Below, piece after piece: positions 1 to 7,015 of a stretch of DNA of 35,851 nucleotides. Numbering within the stretch: position 1 is the stretch's first letter; each line of letters starts with the position of its first letter. The position numbers and the translations under genes are program-made. The stretch lies in assembly GCA_038244535.1 (NCBI GenBank), contig JBBRTJ010000024.1:1-35851 (forward strand), read 5' to 3'. This stretch comes from JBBRTJ01 sp038244535. Lineage in GTDB: Bacteria > Actinomycetota > Acidimicrobiia > Acidimicrobiales > Ilumatobacteraceae. The notes beneath the pieces were generated by a model. The model was not told where the DNA came from. It was given only the letters and a program-made list of their open reading frames with translations, and ran no database searches.

Positions 1-138
1 AACGTGGCCGGTCTTCTCATCGGCTGGGCCTGGTTCGCGCTGTGCTCGGTCGCCTTCGGTGGTCGCCGGCTCCGGTTCGGAACGCCCGTGGTCCAAGCCG
101 AGGGCGCCGCCGTCGCGGCCACGGCCGTCAAGCGTTGA
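1..138 (+). CDS. C-terminal fragment of a membrane protein, possibly PAP2-family phosphatase
   Basis: An open frame runs in from the left edge and stops with TGA at 136-138, giving 45 residues. It begins with a hydrophobic helix (NVAGLLIGWAWFALCSVAFG) and ends with a short, Ala/Val-rich, basic tail. The pattern of a small residue pair, GLLIGWAWF and then a basic turn is typical of the last helix of PAP2-type phosphatidic acid or undecaprenyl-pyrophosphate phosphatases, where it follows the final catalytic His-x-x-x-Asp segment. That segment would lie outside the window, so the family is inferred. The stop codon overlaps the end of the convergent lipoxygenase-like gene by 11 bases. It could instead be another polytopic membrane protein. 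Confidence 0.5.
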   Translation, partial: NVAGLLIGWAWFALCSVAFGGRRLRFGTPVVQAEGAAVAATAVKR

Positions 139-1633
139 TGTTGGCCTTCAGGCGCTTGGGCTCCATCCGCCACGCCGCGGCCGGACCGGCGTCCAGCGTC
201 GTCTGCAAGCCGACGAGATCGGCACGGAACAGCCGGAACGCCTCGGCGCCGTTGGCGTCGAGGGCGAGCGGCGAGAAGTCGCTGAGCAGCGGCGTGCGGT
301 GGACGTTGAGGTTGAAGTTGGCGTTGACGAGGCGCTGGTTCACGTCGAGCGGCACTCCCGAACCGTCGGCGGGCACTCGGGCGGGGATGGCGTCGTTCCA
401 CAGCTGGTAGTCCCAGACGCCAGAGCCGACGATCTCGTGCTCGACGGAGGCGAGCTGGATGATCGCCGCGACGAGGCGCGCCACGCCGTCGAGCGTTGCC
501 GTCCCACCGCTGACGCGTTCGACCCCCCGCACCCGTTGACTGAGCTCGCCGCACCAAGCCTGCACGGCATCGTCAGCGGCGATCTGGGCGTCGTCGTAGT
601 ACCGCGCAAGGTAGCGACGGGCATGGGCCAGGAACACGTCGTGGTGCTGGCGTCGGTTGTCGATCGCCGGGGTGGCGACGGCCTCCAACCCTCGTTGCGA
701 TGAGTCGACGCCGGGATCGACCGTGCCGAGATCGAAGTCGCCGACGGTGGCGTCGATGAGCGCCAGCATCCCGGCGTGGGTGCAGCTGAAGATGGCCTCG
801 AAGTCCCCGCCCGTCGACAACTGGTCGACCGTGATCAAGTCGTTGCTGTACTGCGTGGCGTACAGGTGCGGCCACACGAGGCGACGGACCGGATGGTCGT
901 GAGGCAGGTGGTTTCGCGTCGCCACAGCTAGCGGACCCCCGCCCCCGATGTGGATCCACCCGAAGTGGCGCACGAGCGAAAGGTGCGTCGAGGCCGCGCT
1001 GAGGGCCAGGCGCTGCGCGAGCGGCCAGTCGGGATCGGACGGCGTGCACGAGCCGGCATCGCAGTCGATCCGCGCCGCCCGGAGGCGACCCTCGTCACCA
1101 TCGGTTGCAAAGGTGACGACGGTGCCGAGCGAACGCAGACCGTCGTGGCACTCGAAGTCGTCGAGGACACGCAGGTCCCAGCCATAGGTGCCGTCGCCGT
1201 TGGCGGCCACGTAGCAGGCGAACGGGCTGGCCACAGCCAGGGCGCCGAGGTCGAGCTGGTCCAGCGTCTCCGGCCGGGTCGGCGCCGCGAAGCGGCGCCG
1301 ATGAGCAGCGGTGTAGGCGGCGTCGAGGGCGCGCTGCGGCTCGGCGTCCACCGGGGGGAGCCCGCGCTGCTGGGGCGGCACCACGCGGTAGAGCGCGACC
1401 TGGACGCGGGCGAAGGCCCCCTTTAACCTCTGGCGCTCATCGGCAGGGATGCGGTCGGCCACCAGCGCTCGCGCGATCGGGATCTTGCGGTAGATCGACG
1501 AGAGTGGCACCAGCGCGATTGGGCCGTCCGGCGTCGGCGCCGGGACGGCTGTCGGCTTGTTGTGGTCGTACTTGAGCGTGGCGACGTGGTCCCAGAACCA
1601 CCGCCACCCCCGCCAGCGCAGCGCGGCGATCAC
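128..1633 (-). CDS. divergent lipoxygenase-family protein
   Basis: 501 residues. The C-terminal two thirds match the lipoxygenase catalytic fold, which uses non-haem iron to dioxygenate polyunsaturated fatty acids. Visible landmarks are the helix with His217, His223 and His228 followed by AVATRNHL and HP (lipoxygenases have HxxxxH...IATxRHL...HP), then ARYYDD, AVQAWCGEL, and a helix with ASVEH where His399 matches the third iron ligand. The C-terminus NINA mimics the usual short hydrophobic end that gives a carboxylate ligand. Oddities: the first His pair is HX5H instead of HX4H, the fourth ligand (normally Asn, His or Ser four residues after the third His) is Gly403, and the last residue is Ala. 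The GTG start at 1633 overlaps the TGA of the alpha-dioxygenase gene (GTGA), indicating coupled translation. An in-frame ATG at 1747 would overlap the upstream gene by 118 bases and is less likely. Confidence 0.8.
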   Translation of the reverse strand: MIAALRWRGWRWFWDHVATLKYDHNKPTAVPAPTPDGPIALVPLSSIYRKIPIARALVADRIPADERQRLKGAFARVQVALYRVVPPQQRGLPPVDAEPQRALDAAYTAAHRRRFAAPTRPETLDQLDLGALAVASPFACYVAANGDGTYGWDLRVLDDFECHDGLRSLGTVVTFATDGDEGRLRAARIDCDAGSCTPSDPDWPLAQRLALSAASTHLSLVRHFGWIHIGGGGPLAVATRNHLPHDHPVRRLVWPHLYATQYSNDLITVDQLSTGGDFEAIFSCTHAGMLALIDATVGDFDLGTVDPGVDSSQRGLEAVATPAIDNRRQHHDVFLAHARRYLARYYDDAQIAADDAVQAWCGELSQRVRGVERVSGGTATLDGVARLVAAIIQLASVEHEIVGSGVWDYQLWNDAIPARVPADGSGVPLDVNQRLVNANFNLNVHRTPLLSDFSPLALDANGAEAFRLFRADLVGLQTTLDAGPAAAWRMEPKRLKANINA

Positions 1634-3378
1634 CCCGCTGAGGCCCCGGGCCAGGGCGCGAACGCGTTGGTGACGCCAGCCAGGCGCGGCGCCAGCTCTG
1701 GGAAGTTGCGGGCCAGCACGGTGCTCATTGTGTTGTCGGCGATCCATGCCAGCCCCTCGGCGCTGTAGACCTCGGGGCGGTAGTCGTAGGTGAAGAACCG
1801 ATCGCTCTTGAGCCGCCGAGACGCCATCAAGATGAAGACCCGGAACGCGGTGTCGCTGAAGGCGAACCCCTTTGGTGGCGCTTCCGCGTACAGGCCGATC
1901 ATCAGGTCGACCTCTTCGGGGTCGGCGTAGATGCGACGCAGGTCGGCGACCACCTTCGGATCGTCGCTGAAGTCCTCGAAGCGCTCGGCGGGGGCCAGGT
2001 GGAACGTGCGCCGGAACTCGTTGTAGCGAGGCACCCCCCGCTCGCGGCTGCGCAGGATGTCGGTTGCTGCGAGGTCCATGACGCTGCCGTCCGTCTTGTC
2101 GAAGTGCTGGAGGTGCTTGGGGAAGTTGTGCAGCACGATGGCGCCCGGGTGCTCGGTGGCGAACGACCAGAAGAGGTCGGCCATCGACACGGCATCGAGG
2201 ACTTCGTGCGTGTGGGTCCCGGCGATCTCGGGAAAGCTGTGGTGGGCGATGGCGTGATCGTCTTTCGCGGCGCGCAGCGAGTACTCGTCCGGGAGCAGCG
2301 GATGCATCCGGTAGACGGCGACGAACTCCTCGGTCATCGCGTACGGCGCACCGTGCAGCCAGGTCTGCGACCCGGGGATGCCGCTCACCTCCTCGCTCGT
2401 GCTCACCCTGCCGAATCGGTGGCCGAAGCGCTCACCGAGCAGGCCCCACCAGTTGGCCCGCATGCCGGTGTTCATCGTGGAGGTGGCGAGCAGCGCGGGC
2501 GTCCACTCGACGGTGTGGATCTTGGCGATGAGGGCGGCGTTGACGAGCCGGGCATGCTCGAACAGGGCGTCGTCGTCCCAGTCGGGGTGAGCCTTCGCGA
2601 GGCGGTCGCAGATGGCGTTGTGCTCGCGCATGAACAGCGTGTGGAACATGGCGAGGCCGAGCCACCAGTTGCCACTGACACCGGCGAGAGCCTTCATGTT
2701 GGACGGGTCGAACGGCACGTTGCCCGTCGGGCTGAGCAGCAGCTTGCCGCCCTGGTGGGTCCGGAGCTGCTGCTGGAACTCGAGGCTGCTGCCATACACC
2801 TGCGAGGCGTCCCACCAGTGGGTCTCTGTGTTCGCGTACGTGGGCGGCTGGCCGTCGGTGGTCGGAGCCGCCTGGTGCGTGCGCTGGATCTGCATCGGAT
2901 GCTGCGGCCACGGGTCGGTCGGGTCGAGATCGACCAGCCAGGGTTCGTCGCGCTCGTTCGAGCCGTGACTGAACCAGTCGTGCACTTCGAACTGCAGCCA
3001 CGCGGCGGCCAGGACGTTGAGCGTGGTGGCCGGCACGAACTGCTCGCGGGTGAGCAGCTCTCGGCTGATGAGGCGCGGGTTCGGCGTCAGCACCTTCAGG
3101 GGCGGTGTCTCGGCCGGTGGCAGGTTGCGGCCGAACAGGCTCCCGACGGCTCCCATGTCTGGATGCGTGAGGTCGTTGCCCGTTCCGTCGGCCGTGCGGG
3201 TCAGTGATCGTGGTCCATCCGGAAGGGGGCTCGGAGCCCACGGCAAGCTCAGGCCCCCCGGGTCGAAGAGGTTGTCGCGCCGCAGTCGCATGCGCAGGCC
3301 CATGAGGGTGACGAGGGCTAAGGGCTTGGGCAGCCGGCTCCAGCCGGTGCGGCGGTCGACTCGTTCTGTCATCGCCAT
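1630..3378 (-). CDS. fatty-acid alpha-dioxygenase (animal haem peroxidase superfamily)
   Basis: 582 residues from the ATG at 3378. The family (plant alpha-DOX, related to cyclooxygenases) uses haem and a tyrosyl radical to add O2 to the alpha carbon of fatty acids, giving 2-hydroperoxides that decay to an aldehyde one carbon shorter. Visible landmarks: QFEVHDWFSH with distal His133, THWWDASQVYGS, NWWLGLAMFHTLFMREHNA, then VYRMHPLLPD with catalytic Tyr356 and proximal haem ligand His359, RERGVPRYNEFRR around 445-457 and a C-terminal FRVFILMASRRLKSDRFFT. These match plant alpha-DOX better than cyclooxygenases or generic peroxidases. No signal peptide is seen. Start: GGAAG lies 9 bases before ATG 3378. 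ATG 3372 and GTG 3414 (which overlaps a tiny upstream ORF) are alternatives. It is the first gene of a two-gene unit with the lipoxygenase-like gene and is divergent from the PPOX gene. Confidence 0.85.
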   Translation of the reverse strand: MAMTERVDRRTGWSRLPKPLALVTLMGLRMRLRRDNLFDPGGLSLPWAPSPLPDGPRSLTRTADGTGNDLTHPDMGAVGSLFGRNLPPAETPPLKVLTPNPRLISRELLTREQFVPATTLNVLAAAWLQFEVHDWFSHGSNERDEPWLVDLDPTDPWPQHPMQIQRTHQAAPTTDGQPPTYANTETHWWDASQVYGSSLEFQQQLRTHQGGKLLLSPTGNVPFDPSNMKALAGVSGNWWLGLAMFHTLFMREHNAICDRLAKAHPDWDDDALFEHARLVNAALIAKIHTVEWTPALLATSTMNTGMRANWWGLLGERFGHRFGRVSTSEEVSGIPGSQTWLHGAPYAMTEEFVAVYRMHPLLPDEYSLRAAKDDHAIAHHSFPEIAGTHTHEVLDAVSMADLFWSFATEHPGAIVLHNFPKHLQHFDKTDGSVMDLAATDILRSRERGVPRYNEFRRTFHLAPAERFEDFSDDPKVVADLRRIYADPEEVDLMIGLYAEAPPKGFAFSDTAFRVFILMASRRLKSDRFFTYDYRPEVYSAEGLAWIADNTMSTVLARNFPELAPRLAGVTNAFAPWPGASAG

Positions 3379-3410
3379 GAAGGACCGCTTCCAGAGGGTG
3401 TCGCGCCTGG

Positions 3411-3440
3411 TCACGGTGCAGTCCTGTCGTCGATGGGCAT
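3411..3440 (-). other. possible leader ORF upstream of the alpha-dioxygenase
   Basis: On the minus strand ATG at 3440 opens a nine-codon frame (MPIDDRTAP) that follows AAGGGGGA, a near-consensus Shine-Dalgarno. Its TGA overlaps an in-frame GTG (3414) of the alpha-dioxygenase frame as GTGA. If used, the enzyme would start at GTG 3414 (12 residues longer) by re-initiation. The arrangement could be chance, because an ATG 62 bases further on is also a reasonable start. Confidence 0.25.
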
Positions 3441-3566
3441 CGGGTCCCCCTTCGTCAGCTGCGCGAGTGTCGCGCCCCGGCGGTGCTCGTGCTCGTCTGG
3501 CCCCCGGCCTCAGCGCGCCAGTCGGCGCGCTCGCGGGCAGGGCAGGGCCGGCGGCGGCCCCTGGGG

Positions 3567-3572
3567 CAGACT
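3567..3572 (+). promoter_or_regulatory. -10-like box, leaderless start of PPOX gene
   Basis: CAGACT lies six bases before the ATG at 3579 and no Shine-Dalgarno is present. This spacing recurs before many starts in the window, consistent with transcription beginning at the start codon. Confidence 0.35.
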
Positions 3573-3578
3573 TCCTCC

Positions 3579-3986
3579 ATGACGGCATCCCCCGACCTCG
3601 CTGAGCTGGACCGTGCCAAGTATCTGCGACTCACGACCTTCAAGCGCGATGGCACCGCGGTGCCGACGCCGGTGTGGTTCGTCGTCGACGGTGACACGGT
3701 GCTGGTGTGGACCGACGCGTCGAGCGGCAAAGCCAAGCGGATCCGTAACAACGCCGGCGTCGAGGTGGCGTTGTGCGACAGCCGGGGCAAGCCGAAGGGC
3801 GTCGCCCGGCCCGCGCAGGCGGCGCTGCTCGACGACCTGGCCGACCATCGACGGGCGCACGACCTCCTCGACCGCAAGTACGGGCTGATGAAGCGTGGCA
3901 TCGAGCTCGGCCAGGTGGTCAACCGCCTGGTGCGCCGCCGACCCGAGGGGGCCGAGGCGGTCGTTGCCATCACCCTGCAGGCGTGA
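3579..3986 (+). CDS. PPOX-class F420-dependent flavin/deazaflavin-binding oxidoreductase
   Basis: 135 residues. It is a small split beta-barrel protein of the pyridoxamine-5'-phosphate-oxidase-like superfamily. The N-terminal YLRLTTFKRDGTAVPTPVWF and the VWTDASSGKAKRIRNN segment are hallmarks of the actinobacterial PPOX-class proteins that bind F420 (or FMN/haem) and reduce unknown small molecules. The ATG at 3579 fits the family start at the conserved LDRAKYLRLTTF helix; the longer upstream frame is Arg/Pro-rich and lacks family features. Its TGA overlaps the GTG of the MFS gene (GTGA), so the two are probably co-translated. A paralogue is encoded at 22393-22788. The cofactor is inferred from the family, and the substrate is unknown. 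Confidence 0.85.
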   Translation: MTASPDLAELDRAKYLRLTTFKRDGTAVPTPVWFVVDGDTVLVWTDASSGKAKRIRNNAGVEVALCDSRGKPKGVARPAQAALLDDLADHRRAHDLLDRKYGLMKRGIELGQVVNRLVRRRPEGAEAVVAITLQA

Positions 3987-5212
3987 GCCAGGAGGCGAGC
4001 GAGGAGGAAGGCGCGGGCGCGGGCGAGCCGGAGAAGCGCTGGCTGACCCCCAACGTCAAGACGCTGTCGGCGGTGTCGTTCCTACAGGACAGCGCCAGCG
4101 AGATGCTCTACCCGATCCTGCCGCTGTTCGTGACCTCCGTCCTCGGCGCGCCGGTCGCCGTGGTGGGCCTGATCGAGGGACTCGCCGAGGGTGCGGCGGC
4201 GATCACCAAGCTCGTGGCCGGGCGGATCGCTGACCACCGGGCCCGGAAGCCGATGATCGCCCTCGGCTACGGCCTGGCCGCAGTCGGCAAGCTCCTCATC
4301 GCGCTGGCGTTCGTGTGGCCGACGGTGCTGGTGGCCCGGGTGGTCGACCGCTTCGGCAAGGGGATCCGCAGTGCACCCCGTGACGCACTGCTGGTGGTCG
4401 ACGTCCCTGCGGGCGAGCGGGGCCGGGTGTTCGGCTTCCACCGCACCGCCGACACGGCGGGAGCCGTCGTCGGCCCGCTCATCGGGCTGATCCTGTTCGA
4501 GGCCGCCGGCCAGCAGTACCGGCCGGTGCTGATCGTGGCCGTCATCCCTGCCGTGCTCTCGGTAGCGCTCGTGAAGCTCGTGCGGGAGCCCTCGCCTCCG
4601 ACCCGCGCCCCGAGGGCCCAGTCACGAGCAGCGACGGGCCGGTTGCCCGACCCGCTCCGGCGGCTCATCGTCCTGCTCACCCTCTTCGGGCTCGTCAACT
4701 TCCCCGATGCGCTGCTGCTCCTGCGGGCCCACGAGCTCGGGCTCTCGACGTCGGGCGTGATCGTGGCGTACATCGTCTACAACGCCGTCTATGCCGCCGG
4801 CAGCTACCCGGCGGGGAGCCTCGCCGACCGGTTGCCTCGTCACCTCGTGTTCGCGGTCGGCGTGCTGTTCTTCGCCGCCGGCTACCTGGGCCTGGCCTGG
4901 GCCCCGAGCGCAGCCTGGGTCTTCGTGATCCTGCCCCTCTACGGCGGGTTCGCCGCCTTCACCGACGGAGTCGGCAAGGCCTGGGTCTCGTCGCTGGCAC
5001 CGCCGAGCCTGCAGGGTCACGCGCAAGGCACCTACCAGGCCTGCACCGGCGGCGCCATCGTGGTAGCGGGCATCTGGGCCGGGTTGGCCTGGCACGGCAC
5101 CGGCCGCCTGCCGCTGCTGATCTCGGGGAGCGCCGCGCTGATCGTCGCCGCCGTGCTGGTGCTCGGCAGCCGACCGATGGGGTTCAAGGATGCCGTCGAG
5201 GCGACGCCGTGA
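3983..5212 (+). CDS. MFS transporter
   Basis: 409 residues with about twelve hydrophobic segments, for a cytoplasmic-membrane secondary transporter. The loop after helix 2 reads GRIADHRARKP, the MFS motif A; a basic and glycine-rich repeat of it follows helix 8 (GSLADRLPRH). The N-terminus NVKTLSAVSFLQDSASEMLYP with a conserved acidic pair is typical of a widespread group of uncharacterised bacterial MFS proteins sometimes annotated as drug exporters. The start chosen is GTG at 3983, which overlaps the stop of the PPOX gene as GTGA; the earlier part of the frame lies inside that gene and is Arg-rich noise. The substrate is unknown. Coupling to an F420-type reductase would fit export of, or protection from, a redox-active compound, but this is inference. 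Confidence 0.85.
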   Translation: MSQEASEEEGAGAGEPEKRWLTPNVKTLSAVSFLQDSASEMLYPILPLFVTSVLGAPVAVVGLIEGLAEGAAAITKLVAGRIADHRARKPMIALGYGLAAVGKLLIALAFVWPTVLVARVVDRFGKGIRSAPRDALLVVDVPAGERGRVFGFHRTADTAGAVVGPLIGLILFEAAGQQYRPVLIVAVIPAVLSVALVKLVREPSPPTRAPRAQSRAATGRLPDPLRRLIVLLTLFGLVNFPDALLLLRAHELGLSTSGVIVAYIVYNAVYAAGSYPAGSLADRLPRHLVFAVGVLFFAAGYLGLAWAPSAAWVFVILPLYGGFAAFTDGVGKAWVSSLAPPSLQGHAQGTYQACTGGAIVVAGIWAGLAWHGTGRLPLLISGSAALIVAAVLVLGSRPMGFKDAVEATP

Positions 5213-5264
5213 CGTGCGCAGCGCGACGATCATGCGGTTCGCCCACGGTGCACGGAGGATGTCG

Positions 5265-5786
5265 ATGACCACGAACCCCGGACCGACCGCCGGTCTCCAC
5301 GGCAGCGAGCGTGATGCGGCCAGTGCCCGCCGCGCCGAGATCAAGGCCGAGCACCTCCATGCCGAGCGGCCGGCATCGTCAGCGCGCGGTGTCCACCACG
5401 TCGCGCTCCTCAGCAGCAACGTCGAGCGGACCGTCGAGTTCTACCAAGGGCTCCTCGAGATGCCCTTGACCGAGATGTTCGAGAACCGTGACTTCGGCGG
5501 CTCGACCCACTTCTTCTTCGACATCGGTCACGGCAACGCACTGGCCTTCTTCGACCTCCCCGGCCTCGACCTCGGGCCTTATTCCGAGGTGTTCGGGGGG
5601 CTGCACCACCTCGCCATCTCCGTCGCCCCCGATCGTTGGCAGCACCTCAAGGACAAGCTCGACGTCGCCGGCATCGCGTACGCCCACATCGACGGCTCGT
5701 CCATCTACTTCACCGATCCTGACGGTGCCCGCCTCGAACTCATCAGCGATCCCCTCGGCGAGATGTACGGCAAGCCGGTGTTCTGA
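5265..5786 (+). CDS. VOC-superfamily protein (glyoxalase/extradiol-dioxygenase fold)
   Basis: 173 residues. A disordered, charged N-terminus of about 50 residues precedes one VOC domain with paired beta-alpha-beta-beta-beta modules. Candidate metal ligands are visible: His in ARGVHHVALLSSN, His in FGGLHHLAIS and Glu in DGARLELISDPLGE. The family includes glyoxalase I, extradiol dioxygenases and fosfomycin-resistance proteins, all using a divalent metal; the reaction here cannot be assigned. Start: GGAGG at 5254-5258 lies six bases before ATG 5265, favouring it over ATG 5259, which abuts the GGAGG. The gene starts 52 bases after the MFS gene and ends convergent with the alcohol dehydrogenase. 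Confidence 0.8.
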   Translation: MTTNPGPTAGLHGSERDAASARRAEIKAEHLHAERPASSARGVHHVALLSSNVERTVEFYQGLLEMPLTEMFENRDFGGSTHFFFDIGHGNALAFFDLPGLDLGPYSEVFGGLHHLAISVAPDRWQHLKDKLDVAGIAYAHIDGSSIYFTDPDGARLELISDPLGEMYGKPVF

Positions 5787-5805
5787 CCGGCGGGCTCGCC
5801 GGTCA
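5784..5805. terminator. hairpin between convergent VOC and alcohol dehydrogenase genes
   Basis: TGACCGGCG and CGCCGGTCA form a perfect nine-base-pair stem with the loop GGCT, starting at the stop codon of the VOC gene. No T tract follows, so it may act as a weak or bidirectional terminator for the convergent genes. Confidence 0.45.
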
Positions 5806-5861
5806 GAGTGCGGTTCAGGTGCGGTCAGAGCGCGGGTCAGTTGTGGTCAGGTGCGGGTCAG
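5801..5861. repeat. short-spaced GGTCAG repeat cluster
   Basis: GGTCAG or GTTCAG begins at 5801, 5813, 5823, 5835, 5845 and 5856, that is six copies 10-12 bases apart, mostly preceded by GTGCG or GCGCG. The cluster spans the space between the convergent genes and the last codons of the alcohol dehydrogenase, whose TGA is inside one copy. The period is near one helical turn. Confidence 0.6.
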
Positions 5862-6890
5862 GACGACCTTGAGGGCACCGGTGTCGGCGGCGCGACTGAA
5901 GACGTCGTAAGCCTCGTCGAACTGGTCCAGGGTGAAGTGGTGGGTGACGAGCCTGTCGGCCTCCAACTGGCGGCTCTGGGTGAGGCGCATCAGCGTCGGC
6001 GTCGAGTACGTGTCGACCAGACCCGTCGTGATCGTGACGTTGCGGATCCACAGCTCCTCGAGGTGCAGGGTGGCGGGCTTGCCGTGCACGCCGATGTTGG
6101 CGATGTGACCGCCCGGTCGGGCCAGTTGCACCGCGAGCTCGAAGGTGTCGGGCACCCCGACCGCCTCAATCGACACATCGGCGCCGAGGCCACCGGTCAG
6201 GCCGCGCACGACCTCGACAGGGTCCTCGCGCCCGTTGTTCACCGTGATGTCGGCCCCGAACTGCTTGGCCGCCTCGAGACGGCTGTCGGCCAGGTCGATG
6301 GCGATCACGTGGCTCGGGCTGTACAACCGCGCCCCCATGATGGCGGCGAGCCCGATGGGCCCGGCTCCCACGACGTCGACGACATCGCCCGGCTGCACGT
6401 GCCCGTTGAGCACGCCGACCTCGTAGCCGGTCGGCAGGATGTCGGCCAGCATCAGGATCTGCTCGTCGGTGGCTCCCGCGGGCATTGCGTGCGTCGAGGT
6501 GTCGGCGAACGGCACCCGCACGAACTCGGCCTGCGTTCCGTCGATCTTGTGACCAAGGATCCACCCGCCGCCGCCGAGGCACTGGCCGTAGCTGCCCTCA
6601 CGGCAGTAGCGGCACGAACCACAGGCGGTGATGCACGACACCAGCACGCGGTCACCGGGCTTGCGGGTCTTCACCCCTGATCCGACTGACTCGATGGTGC
6701 CGACGGCCTCGTGGCCGAGGATGCGGCCGTCGGTGACGGCAGGGACGTCACCTTTCAGGATGTGGAGATCGGTACCGCAGATCGTGACGGTGTCGACGCG
6801 CACGATGGCGTCGGTGTCGTCGATGATCGTCGGCTTGGGCACTTCCTCCCAGGCCTTGTGTCCGGGGCCGTGATACACGACGGCTCGCAT
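5847..6890 (-). CDS. zinc-dependent alcohol dehydrogenase
   Basis: 347 residues, the usual length of medium-chain dehydrogenases. The N-terminal GroES-like domain has the catalytic zinc ligands Cys in TICGTDLH and His in LGHEAVG, and the structural zinc lobe CGSCRYCREGSYGQC. The Rossmann domain carries VVGAGPIGLAA, followed by an acidic residue (AIDLADSR) that suggests NAD rather than NADP. It resembles the secondary-alcohol/isopropanol dehydrogenase branch; the real substrate is unknown. Start: ATG 6890 with GAGGAGG seven bases upstream; the earlier in-frame start at 6923 lacks this. It lies 125 bases downstream of the formylglycine-generating enzyme on the same strand, so it may be a distal member of the sulfatase operon or have its own promoter. 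Confidence 0.9.
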   Translation of the reverse strand: MRAVVYHGPGHKAWEEVPKPTIIDDTDAIVRVDTVTICGTDLHILKGDVPAVTDGRILGHEAVGTIESVGSGVKTRKPGDRVLVSCITACGSCRYCREGSYGQCLGGGGWILGHKIDGTQAEFVRVPFADTSTHAMPAGATDEQILMLADILPTGYEVGVLNGHVQPGDVVDVVGAGPIGLAAIMGARLYSPSHVIAIDLADSRLEAAKQFGADITVNNGREDPVEVVRGLTGGLGADVSIEAVGVPDTFELAVQLARPGGHIANIGVHGKPATLHLEELWIRNVTITTGLVDTYSTPTLMRLTQSRQLEADRLVTHHFTLDQFDEAYDVFSRAADTGALKVVLTRT

Positions 6891-7015
6891 CAGACAACCT
6901 CCTCGTTTCGATGTGGTTCTCACCGTCAGTGTGAGCCGGGCCGTCGCGGCGACCAGGGCCAGAGGTCCTGATGATCCAGACGGGGACGTTGGTCACTCGA
7001 CCAGCGCAGAGGGCG

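Noticed and set aside
1999..3207. 402-codon open frame on the plus strand opposite the alpha-dioxygenase gene
   Set aside because: It is an antisense shadow: its codons are dictated by the GC-rich third positions of the real gene, it has no recognisable domain, and the alpha-dioxygenase match covers the same DNA.
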